DNA of 64,000 bases from Hymenobacter sp. BRD128 (GCF_013256625.1 NZ_CP053909.1:1-64000); one strand, 5' to 3'; shown: positions 34,580 to 42,992, counted from the first letter of the stretch. Translations and numbers: made by a program. The notes: generated from the sequence alone by a model not told the origin.

Positions 34580-34609
34580 ACCTTTGCCGGTACGCGTACC
34601 GGCAAAGGT
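34580..34609. promoter_or_regulatory. Perfect 30-bp palindrome at the GHKL-nuclease promoter
   Basis: Bases 34580-34594 are the exact reverse complement of 34595-34609, with the same GGTACGCGTACC core (34589-34600) as the abiEi operator, exactly 120 bp away. The left arm contains a plus-strand -7 box TACCTTTG (34579-34586), so the palindrome spans the start site of the gene at 34671. Confidence 0.85.
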
Positions 34610-34670
34610 CAGGGTTGTTTCCGTGCCCAGTCACACAATACGCTGGCCGTAACGCGCTTACATTTAGGCT

Positions 34671-36710
34671 ATGACACTGATAAAGACCAACGTAGTTGGA
34701 AAGGTGCGTAATATCCCGTTAAGTCAGGAAAAGGGTATTATGGCCCTGCACGAGGCCATTGTTAACTCACTTCATGCCATTGACGATGCTAAAACAATGG
34801 TGGGAGAGGTGCTTATTGAAGTGCGGCGTGACTTTCAAGCAACTCCATTTGCTGAAGGGCTGTCTCCCATCCAGGATATTGTTATCAAAGACAATGGTGT
34901 TGGGTTTAATAACCGGAATTATAAGTCTTTCCGAGAAGCGGAGTCTACTTATAAACTGAAGCGCGGGGGCAAAGGCGTCGGCCGGTTTTTATGGCTGAAG
35001 GTATTCGACCGGGCGGAGGTGCGCTCGGTGTTCCGTAACACTGATCAAAAATTTTACCGGCGAGATTTTGCGTTTGTGCTCGACAACCGGGCACCCTTAG
35101 CGGACGAGCGGACGGTTCCGTTGAGCATTAACGGGGAGACGCACCCGACCGGCACGACGGTTAAGCTCTGCCAGCTGCAAGATGAGTACGCAGAACGGCT
35201 GTCTTTGCCATTAGGAGAACTGGCTGACCTTATTATCGAGCACCACCTTAATTTTTTGGTGGATGAGAGTTGCCCTCACTTAGTGTTGCGTGAGCAAAAA
35301 GCTGACGGTAGCACCGAGGAGTATGATTTGAACTACCGCTTCCGCCACGAGTTTTTGATTGAGACGGACGCGGATTCTTTCACACTTCACAACTACCCTT
35401 TTGAATTAGCTTTTTTGAAAGTCAAAAGCGGAAGCACAAAGCCGCGTCATGCCATTCTGTATTGTGCAGACAAGCGAGTAGTGACGTCGGAGGCTCTCGC
35501 AGCTATTATTCCTAATCTAAATCAGCCACTTCAACACGAAAACGGTGAGGGCTTTGATTTCTTCACGCTGGTCAGCGGCAGCTACCTAGACCAGCATGTG
35601 AACCGAGAACGCACCAAGCTAGATATTCCTAGCAAGCCTGTGACCAGCCAAGTATTGGGCAAGCCCCTGCTGTCACTGGCAGAGATTCAAGAAGAAACTG
35701 TACAGCAAATAAACCAGCAACTCGATGGCTATCTGACTGAAGTGCGACGCGAGAAGCAGCAATACTTGCAGCATTACGTCAACACCCAAGCCCCACAATA
35801 CCGGACGCTGCTCAAATATCCGCATCTGATTGACCGTATCAAACCGGGGCTGCCGGACGATAAGCTGGATATTGAGCTTTACAAGGTACGCAATGAACTT
35901 ATACTGGAGTCAAAAATTGAGTTGAATAACATTGTGGCCATACAGCCGGACGCTTTGCCGGGTAGTGAGGCCTACACAGAGAACTTTACTCACTTATTAA
36001 GTAAAATAACGGATACAGGCCAAGCCAGTCTAGTTGATTATGTGCTACATCGAAAGATGATTTTGCGGCTATTTGAAAGCGTGCTGACCCGCGATAGCGA
36101 GGGTAATTATGCGCTGGAAAAACAGATTCATAAAATTGTCTTTCCGATGCAGAAGACATCGGATGAGGTGGACTATGAAGACCATAATCTATGGCTCATT
36201 GACGAGCGCTTAGCTTATCACCGATTTCTACAATCGGATAAGCCCTTGAGTGAAGGAGATAAAAGTTCTCCCCGACCGGACATCCTACTTAGCTTCGATA
36301 AAGCTTTGCTGTATACAGACGCACGCGCAGCACCTTATGATGCCTTCACCATCATTGAGTTCAAACGCCCAATGCGAAAGGAATATACCGACGAAAGTGA
36401 CCCAGTGCGTCAAGTGCTTGGCTACATTGATGATATCCGAGCCGGCGATGCCCGCACGGAAGATGGGCGGCCAATTATTCCCACGAAGTCCTGCAAATTT
36501 TACTGCTACATCATCTGCGACTTAACCAAGAACATTCACAAACAAGCTCGTTTAGCTACGTTGACTTTAACTCCAGATGAGGCCGGCTATTTTGGATTCA
36601 ATCCTAATTACAACGCGTATATTGAAATTATCTCTTTTGACAAATTGGTGGGCGATTCGAAGCAACGAAATCAGATTCTATTCGATAAACTAGGAATTGC
36701 GCAAGCTTGA
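34671..36710 (+). CDS. GHKL ATPase with C-terminal PD-(D/E)XK nuclease domain (candidate defence effector)
   Basis: This protein has 679 residues. The N-terminal Bergerat ATP-binding fold has Glu28 and Asn32 in HEAIVNSLHAID, the G1 motif DNGVGF (74-79) and the lid GGKGVGRF (99-106). The middle contains a transducer-like region and helices (about 330-390). Near the C-terminus, Asp537 in RPDILL and Glu563-x-Lys565 in IIEFKRP fit a PD-(D/E)XK nuclease. ATP-driven closure of the GHKL dimer may gate DNA cleavage, as proposed for bacterial MORC-like proteins. It is divergent from abiEi and has a matching operator, suggesting joint control. The moderate GC content differs from the tra genes. Confidence 0.72.
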   Translation: MTLIKTNVVGKVRNIPLSQEKGIMALHEAIVNSLHAIDDAKTMVGEVLIEVRRDFQATPFAEGLSPIQDIVIKDNGVGFNNRNYKSFREAESTYKLKRGGKGVGRFLWLKVFDRAEVRSVFRNTDQKFYRRDFAFVLDNRAPLADERTVPLSINGETHPTGTTVKLCQLQDEYAERLSLPLGELADLIIEHHLNFLVDESCPHLVLREQKADGSTEEYDLNYRFRHEFLIETDADSFTLHNYPFELAFLKVKSGSTKPRHAILYCADKRVVTSEALAAIIPNLNQPLQHENGEGFDFFTLVSGSYLDQHVNRERTKLDIPSKPVTSQVLGKPLLSLAEIQEETVQQINQQLDGYLTEVRREKQQYLQHYVNTQAPQYRTLLKYPHLIDRIKPGLPDDKLDIELYKVRNELILESKIELNNIVAIQPDALPGSEAYTENFTHLLSKITDTGQASLVDYVLHRKMILRLFESVLTRDSEGNYALEKQIHKIVFPMQKTSDEVDYEDHNLWLIDERLAYHRFLQSDKPLSEGDKSSPRPDILLSFDKALLYTDARAAPYDAFTIIEFKRPMRKEYTDESDPVRQVLGYIDDIRAGDARTEDGRPIIPTKSCKFYCYIICDLTKNIHKQARLATLTLTPDEAGYFGFNPNYNAYIEIISFDKLVGDSKQRNQILFDKLGIAQA

Positions 36711-36732
36711 GCGGAATAATCTAGGTATGAGC

Positions 36733-36835
36733 TATAGCGGTTTTGTGAACCAAATACCCTTATAAAGCCCGTAAAGAGCTGGATGACAATGCATAGCACA
36801 GACAAAAAGAGGATACTAGTTAAGAAACCGCTATA
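36733..36835. mobile_element. 103-bp MITE related to the IS630 element
   Basis: Terminal inverted repeats start TATAGCGGTTT (36733-36743) and end AAACCGCTATA (36825-36835), bounded by TA. The first eight bases equal the ends of the IS630 element at 30580. The interior has no coding capacity. It could have been moved by that transposase, and together the two elements bracket the AbiE/GHKL island. Confidence 0.75.
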
Positions 36836-37135
36836 AGCAAAATCGGTCGCTGAACAGAGCAATAATATATTTAAACATATAAGTGAGATATTGAGAAAAA
36901 TTGATCAAATGAAGCCCTGTACGATTCTATATGCAGATAGTCAATAAATTAGATACTCTTTTGCACTGATTTATAAGGTTATCGCATAAATCATTCTTAC
37001 AACGTTAATCAGTCCTCCGTTTATATAGTGTCTTAGGCGAGGCAAGCATTTGCTGTAGTTTAGCGTCCACGGGAATCTTCCATTGAGGTGGTGTCTAGAC
37101 TCCCGTATAATCTCAACAGTAAAGTAGTCGCTTCC
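36836..37135. other. AT-rich gap without a gene
   Basis: No reading frame with protein character and no strong hairpin was found between the MITE and the DinB-like gene. An in-frame GTG/ATG further upstream (from 37088) would extend the latter by 16 unconvincing residues. Confidence 0.4.
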
Positions 37136-37612
37136 ATGATGTCAACTGATAGCCAGCACCTGTTTGAGCAGTCGTTTGATACGTTTAAGGCCTTCGACAA
37201 TTTGACCGTGGCTAACTGCGGCGCGGAGCAGGAGGCTTTTCCCGCCACTATTTGGCAAATTTTGCAACACTTGCTTATGTGGCAAGCGCATCAATTAGCT
37301 CAACTACAAGACATAGCTTCCGCAGAGGCGTTTGACGAAAAGCGAAGCTGGGATGCGGCACGCGTACCCCCCAGCGAAGCAGTGTTGCAAGCTGCCGTCA
37401 TGCAATTCAAACGCCAACTGGTTGAGCTACAAAGCTGGGCCAGCGAGGCGAAAGGGGAAGCGCCACAAGTTCTCGCGCAAGCACTGGCCTTGCAAGAGGT
37501 CGCACTGCACTTGTCCTTTCACCTAGGAGAAGTCGTGCTGATGCGCCGGCTGCAGGGTAGCTATCCCTTACCGACTCACATGCAAGAATTCTTGCAAGCC
37601 CAACCAAAATGA
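37136..37612 (+). CDS. DinB-like four-helix protein
   Basis: This protein has 158 residues from ATG at 37136 (MMSTDSQHLFEQSFDTFKAF). Layout and length fit the DinB/YfiT four-helix bundle: TIWQILQHLLMWQAHQLAQL carries the first His, and LQEVALHLSFHLGEVVLMRR carries two more His at the metal-site spacing. It ends LQGSYPLPTHMQEF. Family members are metal-dependent thiol transferases or stress proteins; the substrate is unknown. No partner gene is adjacent. It looks like an isolated cargo gene between the MITE and the integrase. Confidence 0.6.
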   Translation: MMSTDSQHLFEQSFDTFKAFDNLTVANCGAEQEAFPATIWQILQHLLMWQAHQLAQLQDIASAEAFDEKRSWDAARVPPSEAVLQAAVMQFKRQLVELQSWASEAKGEAPQVLAQALALQEVALHLSFHLGEVVLMRRLQGSYPLPTHMQEFLQAQPK

Positions 37613-37754
37613 GCTAGTTAGGACGAATAATTTAGGAATGAGTAGTAAAGCCGAGCTTTTTTACATCTTGTAAAGGAACTTTCGCAGCATGTGAAATTCT
37701 TGGTTGTCAACTGTATATGGCCGAGTACTTCAAGCTCTGAGCGAGTTTAAAGCA

Positions 37755-38714
37755 TTAAAGTCCTAATTCTTTGGCCGAGTTGTGCTGCCGCACATTGTCA
37801 AGGCGAGTATAGCGGCGAATCATGGCGCTAGTCTTGTGTTTGGTTTGATTCATCACCTTACTATCATCGGCCCCGTTGAGCTTGGACACGGTCACAAAAG
37901 AAGCCCGCAACGAGTGCGCCGTATAGTGGCTGCCCAAATACTGCTGGGTAATCAAGTTGATGTACTTGGTGGTCAGGCGCCGAGTGGTCACCTGCTGGTT
38001 CTTACGCAGGGACACAAACACGCACCCTTCCGACCGGTCGAGCACGCGTAGCCAGGCCTGAAGCGAGCGAATCGGGCACAGGGCGACGTCCGGCGAATAG
38101 AAGATGGCCTTTTCCTCGGCTTGGCCCAACTGATTGGTCTTGCTCTTATCGAGCGAGACCACGAGGCCTTCCTCGTCGAAAGCCAAATCCTCCATATTGA
38201 GCGCTTCGAGTTCCGAGCGGCGAAAGGCCCCCGTAAATCCGAGCAGCAGTAGGGCCCGGTTGCGCAGGCCGGTAGGCGTGCTCACATCAATGCTCTTGAT
38301 GGTACGCTTGAAGCTGGCCAACGTAAAGGCCGCCGCCTGCTTGATGCGCGTTTTCTTCTCGCGGGCGATGCCCTTAAGCAGCACCTTGACTTTCTTATCC
38401 GTCGTGGGCGAGTCCAGCCCGGCCAACTCGTGGGCCTTGGCAATGGCAGCGGCGTGGCGCTGGATGGTAGCGACCTTCTTGCCCGCGTCGGCTAGCTCGG
38501 TGAGGAAGCCGGCCAGCGCTTCGACCGGGGCGGGCAGCGAGGCGAGTTGATGGAGTTGGCACCACGTGGTAAAGCGCTGCCAGTCGCCGGCGTAGGCGCG
38601 GATGGTATTGGCCGCCCCGCGCAGGCCGGACTCGACGTAGCGACTGGCCGACTCGATAAGGTGCGCGGGTACCTGCGCGGCGGGCGAAGACGGGACGACG
38701 AGGTGGCTGCTCAC
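37755..38714 (-). CDS. Tyrosine recombinase/integrase
   Basis: This protein has 319 residues. The N-terminal SAM-like core-binding domain (NTIRAYAGDWQRFTTWCQLH, AGKKVATIQRHAAAIAKAH) precedes a catalytic domain. All active-site residues are present: Arg165 in FRRSELEAL, Lys190 region in LDKSKTN, His267-x-x-Arg270 in HSLRASF, His293 in TKHKTSAM, Tyr302 in RRYTRLD. It could integrate the element or resolve multimers. A 37-bp inverted repeat of recombination-site form lies 57 bases upstream (38771-38807). A second, related recombinase begins at 63710. Confidence 0.88.
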   Translation of the reverse strand: MSSHLVVPSSPAAQVPAHLIESASRYVESGLRGAANTIRAYAGDWQRFTTWCQLHQLASLPAPVEALAGFLTELADAGKKVATIQRHAAAIAKAHELAGLDSPTTDKKVKVLLKGIAREKKTRIKQAAAFTLASFKRTIKSIDVSTPTGLRNRALLLLGFTGAFRRSELEALNMEDLAFDEEGLVVSLDKSKTNQLGQAEEKAIFYSPDVALCPIRSLQAWLRVLDRSEGCVFVSLRKNQQVTTRRLTTKYINLITQQYLGSHYTAHSLRASFVTVSKLNGADDSKVMNQTKHKTSAMIRRYTRLDNVRQHNSAKELGL

Positions 38715-38735
38715 GGTAGTATATAATAAAGGAGT

Positions 38736-38758
38736 GAAACGCCCAAAAAGGGGGCGTT
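38736..38758. terminator. Short GC stem-loop between integrase and attachment-like site
   Basis: AAACGCCC (38736-38743) and GGGCGTTT (38751-38758) are complementary around AAAAAGG and are followed on the plus strand by T. It could stop plus-strand transcription entering the integrase, or mask the integrase leader. Confidence 0.5.
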
Positions 38759-38770
38759 TTGCGCTGACAA

Positions 38771-38807
38771 GATAAGGACCGATAAGTAAACGTTATCAGT
38801 CCTTATC
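38771..38807. repeat. Candidate recombination (att/res) site of the adjacent tyrosine recombinase
   Basis: The arms GATAAGGACCGATAAG and GTTATCAGTCCTTATC are inverted copies matching at 14 of 16 positions. The inner 15-base arms are separated by GTAAACG, a 7-bp spacer. This is the architecture of tyrosine recombinase core sites. Its place just upstream of the integrase supports an attachment or resolution site; a transcriptional operator is the alternative. Confidence 0.5.
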
Positions 38808-38911
38808 AAATAAGAAGCATGTTGCGGAACCAAGCAAATTTTTAGGTAACCGCCAGTTTCGGATGAGTCAGGTAGACCAACGAAAATTCAGTTGCCAGGA
38901 AGGCGGGCTAC

Positions 38912-39787
38912 TTACGCGGGCCCTTGTTGCACCTCCACTAGCTGGGCCAGCAAAGAAGAGGCGAGCACCAGCTGGTCGGGCTGGTTCACGCGCGTGGGTG
39001 GGTAAGCTACTTCCACGAGGCCCAGCCAGTTCAGGCTCCGCTCGAAGGTGCGGACTTCATAGCAGAAGGTGAATTGCGCCTGGGGCGACCGGTAGGCCGG
39101 ATCCGTGAACTCCGCCAGCACGAAGGGAAACGCGCGCTGGTAGTGGTCGGCGTAAAAGGAAGCGGGGCGGGACTGCTGGCCGAACCTAGCCAGCAGATAC
39201 ACCGAATAGGCCCAGCCGGTCTGCCCCACCGCCGGGGCGGGGTAGCCGTCGTGCGAGGCCCAGACAAAGCGGCTGGTAAAGGTGTGCACGACAAGCGACC
39301 ACAGGGCTGGGCGCCGAGCCGGGTTGCGCAACTGCTGGCCTTTTTTGGTCAGCAGCAACTGGCCCCGTACCAGGCGGGCCAGGCCCGCCAGCCGGGTGGT
39401 CTGGTGCAGGGTGGTGATAGCGAGCGAGTCGATTTCCCGGCTCAGGGTGAATAGGCCCGTTTCCAACCCATCCTCTAGGATGAAGCCGTGGGCATAGAGT
39501 TCGCGCAGGTACTTGCGCGGCAGTGCCCCCAGGGGGGTAAGCCGCAGCGGCTGCTCCCGCGCTAATAGGTGCAGAAAAGCCTCCGTCAGCCGCAGAAAGG
39601 GGAGGTGGTCCAGCACGTCGTTCGACACAGCCGTGCGTAGCTGCACCACGCTGGTTGGGCTCAGCGGCTGGTAAAGCAGCGCGTGCATCTGGGCTGGGCT
39701 CAGACCGCAGAAGTCTGGCTGGGGCGTGTTATTGTAGTGCGGTAACTCGGCGGCCAAGGCGGACTCGGGAGGAGGAAGGGCGTTCAT
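38912..39787 (-). CDS. Hypothetical protein of the plasmid/mobile-DNA type
   Basis: This protein has 291 residues, with no signal or membrane segment. The N-terminus PHYNNTPQPDFCGLSPAQMH followed by ALLYQPLSPTSVVQLR recalls conserved hypothetical proteins in which a short PxxxGLSPxQM motif precedes helical and winged-helix-like regions. The middle (LPRKYLRELYAHGFILEDG, GLARLVRGQLLLTKKGQQL) looks like a winged helix. DNA binding is a possible role, not shown. It is transcribed toward the integrase region on the same strand. Confidence 0.5.
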   Translation of the reverse strand: MNALPPPESALAAELPHYNNTPQPDFCGLSPAQMHALLYQPLSPTSVVQLRTAVSNDVLDHLPFLRLTEAFLHLLAREQPLRLTPLGALPRKYLRELYAHGFILEDGLETGLFTLSREIDSLAITTLHQTTRLAGLARLVRGQLLLTKKGQQLRNPARRPALWSLVVHTFTSRFVWASHDGYPAPAVGQTGWAYSVYLLARFGQQSRPASFYADHYQRAFPFVLAEFTDPAYRSPQAQFTFCYEVRTFERSLNWLGLVEVAYPPTRVNQPDQLVLASSLLAQLVEVQQGPA

Positions 39788-40292
39788 CGGGTAAGCTCTC
39801 CCTCACGTAAAGCCATTTCCAGCCAGCGGCAGGCAATGGAGGGCAGACCAAGATACAACTGCTGGAATCAGCATCGACTTGGAGAGGGATACTTTACGCG
39901 AGCCAGCCTACTTGATAGTTTAGGGTTAATAAGGCTTAAGGATGGATTCTAATAGTATTATATATTATATTTAATTCTATGATTAATAATAAATTACTGT
40001 AAGTAAAGATTATCATAACTTAAAAACCTGCCGTAAAAATAAATGGGTTTTACAACTGAGCGAATAAGCAAAATTCTTGAATGCAACAGAGCATCGTTTT
40101 AAGACGGGAAGTAAGGAAAGGGGCTTTGTTGTAGTGATGATGAATTTATAGCAGGTGACAGGAAGGGTGACTTTATCAATTTCTCAAACTGCCAATCAGA
40201 ATTCAGTGCTAGCACTGACTGATAAGTGAAGAGAGCTGATGAGGTTTGTATAAGTGAAACCAATCGTGTGATGTGTATTTATACTATATATA
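39788..40292. other. AT-rich gap upstream of the subtilase cassette
   Basis: About 500 bases with no credible gene. The last 40 bases (TATTTATACTATATATAATG) are very AT-rich and probably contain the promoter of the subtilase cassette, but no clean TAnnTTTG box was found. Base composition drops sharply from the gene to the left, marking a boundary of horizontally acquired DNA. Confidence 0.45.
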
Positions 40293-41612
40293 ATGGCACT
40301 TAAAAGAATTGCCCAAGGAGAAACAGGCCGATACCTCATCTTTTTCCATCCGGCAATGCTACCAGAGGTTGCCAAAATAGCTCAAGACAAAGCGGGGCTT
40401 GCCTTTTCAGCAACTCAAGAAGAGGCGAGCATACAATTCGAGTCTGGCGCTTGGCGGGGGCAGGATACTGTAGTGGTGCCTTCTTTGGGCGTTGCTATTT
40501 CCAGTGCACCGGCAGAGCAAGTCAAGCGTATGCTTACCGGGAAGCATTTGCCAGTGAAACATGTGCGTAAAGAATACATATTCAAAATATCCCCACAGGC
40601 AGAGGTCGCAAATTCATTGTCTTTGTCGCCTGAGTACCTAAAAGGATTTCAAGCAGGCGTAAATTCATTGGTGGGCGACCTACTTCGCAACGCCCCCCCG
40701 GACACAATGGTAGGGATCGAGGCGGCCCAGGAAACACTAACAAGCTTTGCCGACAGTGACACTTTTACCTGGGGACTACAAGCGACGGGCGTTGACCAAA
40801 GTAAGTTTTCGGGTAAGGGGGTTAGAATAGCTATTCTTGATACTGGCTTCGATATGGCCAACCCTGAGCTTGCTGCCCGGGTGGTCGCCAGTCAGAGCTT
40901 TATCAATGGGGTGACTACGGCCCAGGATGATAATGGACACGGCACGCATTGTATGGGAACGCTTTGCGGGCCAAAAATGCCTAATCGGCCTGGTCCGCGC
41001 TACGGCATTGCGTACGAGGCGGAACTGTTCGTTGGAAAGGTGATGAAGGCCGATGGGTATGGCTTCGAAGGCGATATCTTACATGGGATAGGCTGGGCCG
41101 TCCAAAACAACTGTCGTGTTATTTCCATGTCTTTCGGTAAGGCTATAGACAAGAGCATGGTGAAAACTAATGAATACGATGATATTGGCACGATAGCACT
41201 TAGAAGCAATTGCCTGCTGATAGCGGCAGCTGGAAATGATAGTGTGCGCCCAGAAAGAATTGCTCCCGTGAACATGCCAGCCAACGCTCAGACGGTAATG
41301 GCTGTAGGGGCTGTAAATAGACACCTTGGGATTTATGCCAATTCAAATGGCGGCTCTGGCATGGACGGTGGGAACATAGACGTAGTGGGACCAGGTGTTG
41401 AAGTTGGCTCTTGTAAGCTTCCACCGCTCGGTTATGGGTTAGATACCGGCACTAGTATGGCAACTCCGCATGTGGCGGGTATCGCCGCGCTACTAATGGA
41501 GGCAGACCCAGCGGCAACAGCTGAACAGATTTGGGCGCGCCTGCTTCAAAGTGCCAACCGCTTAGTTTTACCTAGCAGTGATGTGGGTAGCGGATTAGTT
41601 CAGGCTCCTTAA
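40293..41612 (+). CDS. Intracellular subtilisin-like serine protease (S8), first gene of a three-gene cassette
   Basis: This protein has 439 residues and no signal peptide. Residues 1-155 form an N-terminal region that may act as a propeptide (VVVPSLGVAISSAPAEQVKR). The S8 catalytic domain follows with Asp183 (ILDTGFD), His216 (GHGTHCMG), oxyanion Asn315 (AAAGNDS) and Ser388 (GTSMATPHVAG), all intact. The protein should be an active cytoplasmic endopeptidase. It is followed after 47 bases by an I9-like small protein and then by an S1/P1-type nuclease. Together they suggest a protease-controlled effector system. Base composition is lower in GC than the tra and RHS neighbours. Confidence 0.88.
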   Translation: MALKRIAQGETGRYLIFFHPAMLPEVAKIAQDKAGLAFSATQEEASIQFESGAWRGQDTVVVPSLGVAISSAPAEQVKRMLTGKHLPVKHVRKEYIFKISPQAEVANSLSLSPEYLKGFQAGVNSLVGDLLRNAPPDTMVGIEAAQETLTSFADSDTFTWGLQATGVDQSKFSGKGVRIAILDTGFDMANPELAARVVASQSFINGVTTAQDDNGHGTHCMGTLCGPKMPNRPGPRYGIAYEAELFVGKVMKADGYGFEGDILHGIGWAVQNNCRVISMSFGKAIDKSMVKTNEYDDIGTIALRSNCLLIAAAGNDSVRPERIAPVNMPANAQTVMAVGAVNRHLGIYANSNGGSGMDGGNIDVVGPGVEVGSCKLPPLGYGLDTGTSMATPHVAGIAALLMEADPAATAEQIWARLLQSANRLVLPSSDVGSGLVQAP

Positions 41613-41659
41613 CGCGGTCGGGAAATCAGCTGTGCTTACTCTTACTAGATGCCTTTTGT

Positions 41660-41902
41660 ATGACTCAGACTAAAGTGAAAGTGCAAGTTTCGTCAGACAA
41701 CATCCAGCACTTTGCCCGCATTACCCAGCAAGTTAAAGAAGCAGGAATGACGGTAAGCGATGAAATTCCCATCTTAGGACATCTTAGGGGTAGTGTGGAC
41801 GAGGATAAGCTGTGGCTTTTACAATCAATCCCTGGAGTTGCTTCGGCTAGTCGTATTGATGACGAAGCGGATGGTTCTAGAGGCGACTACTCGATAAAAT
41901 GA
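41660..41902 (+). CDS. Small I9-like (propeptide/inhibitor) protein
   Basis: This protein has 80 residues without a signal. The pattern KVKVQVSSDNIQHFARITQQ, then a helix, an acidic turn and a closing LLQSIPGVASASRIDDEADG matches the beta-alpha-beta-beta-alpha-beta layout of peptidase inhibitor I9 and subtilisin propeptides, especially the IPGVASASxID strand. As a free-standing protein beside an intact subtilase, it is a good candidate for the protease's inhibitor or folding assistant. It lies 39 bases before the nuclease gene, so the order is protease, inhibitor, nuclease. Confidence 0.65.
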   Translation: MTQTKVKVQVSSDNIQHFARITQQVKEAGMTVSDEIPILGHLRGSVDEDKLWLLQSIPGVASASRIDDEADGSRGDYSIK

Positions 41903-41941
41903 AAGTTTAAGGCGCATTAACTCATTTAACCGAACAAACCC

Positions 41942-42970
41942 ATGGCAACTGCCCCTACTCAACAACCTGAAAGAGAATTAGCTACTACTGTATCCAGCCT
42001 AGGAGCAGAAACATCAAATACCGTCAACTTAACTGCCGAAGGTGTGAAGCCGGTAGAATTGGAAGTTAGTTTGCGTAGCAGCGCCGCGATTGAAGCGCGC
42101 TTCATTTTTACTGTTGCCAGTAACTCAAGTCTCAAACTTTCCCCTGCATTAGCCACAGAATCATATACAAGCGAGGATTCTCAGTTAGCCTTTAAGCTTT
42201 CTTTTAATGCTAACGGCCACCATATAATAGCAATGCTTGCCTGGCATGATTTGCAGATGGTGTCGCCAAAAGCATATAAGGTGGTAGAGGCTATTCTTCG
42301 AAATGGCGACCGGACCCTGCAGGAAGCGGCAACTTACCCGGATGATATTCGCATGAAACAGCCGGCAACCCGTCCGCTACACTTCATCGACATTCCATTA
42401 CAAGAGGGCGGCCCATCCGAGCCGGAACTACCGGCTCCGCCGCACGTACTGTCCAAAATAGAAGAAGTTACTGCGGCACTAAAGTCAGGCGAAGGCACTG
42501 ATAGTGATAAGGTTGATGCTCTTAGCTGGTTGATACACTTGTTTGGTGATTTGCATCAGCCCTTGCATTGCGTTGACCGATTCAGTGACTTACACCCAGC
42601 CGGTGATAGGGGGGGCAATGCATTCAAGCTAAGGGGAAAAGCAAAAAATTTACACTCCTTATGGGATAGCTCAGTTAATATTATGACCCCATCAAGAGAT
42701 GAGGAATTGATAGTTACAGATATTATGACTGCCTATCCGCGTTCAAGTGAATCAATTAGCGCCGATTTGGAATCACCTGACCCATCGACTTGGGCTAGGG
42801 CTAGTTTTACTTTAGCAAAAGTGCACGCATACGGGGAATTGGTAGAAGACCCAACCAATCCACCAACGCCTTCATCCGATTATTTGGTAAATACAGAAAA
42901 AATAGGACAGCGACAGGCAGCACTTGCGGGTTATCGCCTATCAGACAGGCTTAAGGATATATTTGGGTAG
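41942..42970 (+). CDS. S1/P1-type zinc nuclease with an N-terminal extension and no signal peptide
   Basis: This protein has 342 residues. From about residue 88 it matches S1/P1 nucleases: GHHIIAMLAW (His93), TYPDDIR (Asp135 region), RPLHFID (His147), LIHLFGDLHQPLH (His199, Asp203, His209), DRGGNAF and NLHSLWDS (His238, Asp242). All zinc ligands appear present except the N-terminal tryptophan, replaced by Phe88. Typical members are secreted and need a free N-terminus at that residue. This one instead carries an 87-residue beta-rich extension and no export signal. A zymogen cleaved by the neighbouring subtilase is an attractive inference. Confidence 0.8.
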   Translation: MATAPTQQPERELATTVSSLGAETSNTVNLTAEGVKPVELEVSLRSSAAIEARFIFTVASNSSLKLSPALATESYTSEDSQLAFKLSFNANGHHIIAMLAWHDLQMVSPKAYKVVEAILRNGDRTLQEAATYPDDIRMKQPATRPLHFIDIPLQEGGPSEPELPAPPHVLSKIEEVTAALKSGEGTDSDKVDALSWLIHLFGDLHQPLHCVDRFSDLHPAGDRGGNAFKLRGKAKNLHSLWDSSVNIMTPSRDEELIVTDIMTAYPRSSESISADLESPDPSTWARASFTLAKVHAYGELVEDPTNPPTPSSDYLVNTEKIGQRQAALAGYRLSDRLKDIFG

Positions 42971-42992
42971 TATCAGAGCAAAATTTGTACTA

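Noticed and set aside
40293..41612. Subtilase as a secreted T9SS or autotransporter protease
   Set aside because: There is no signal peptide, sorting domain or barrel, and its neighbours also lack export signals.
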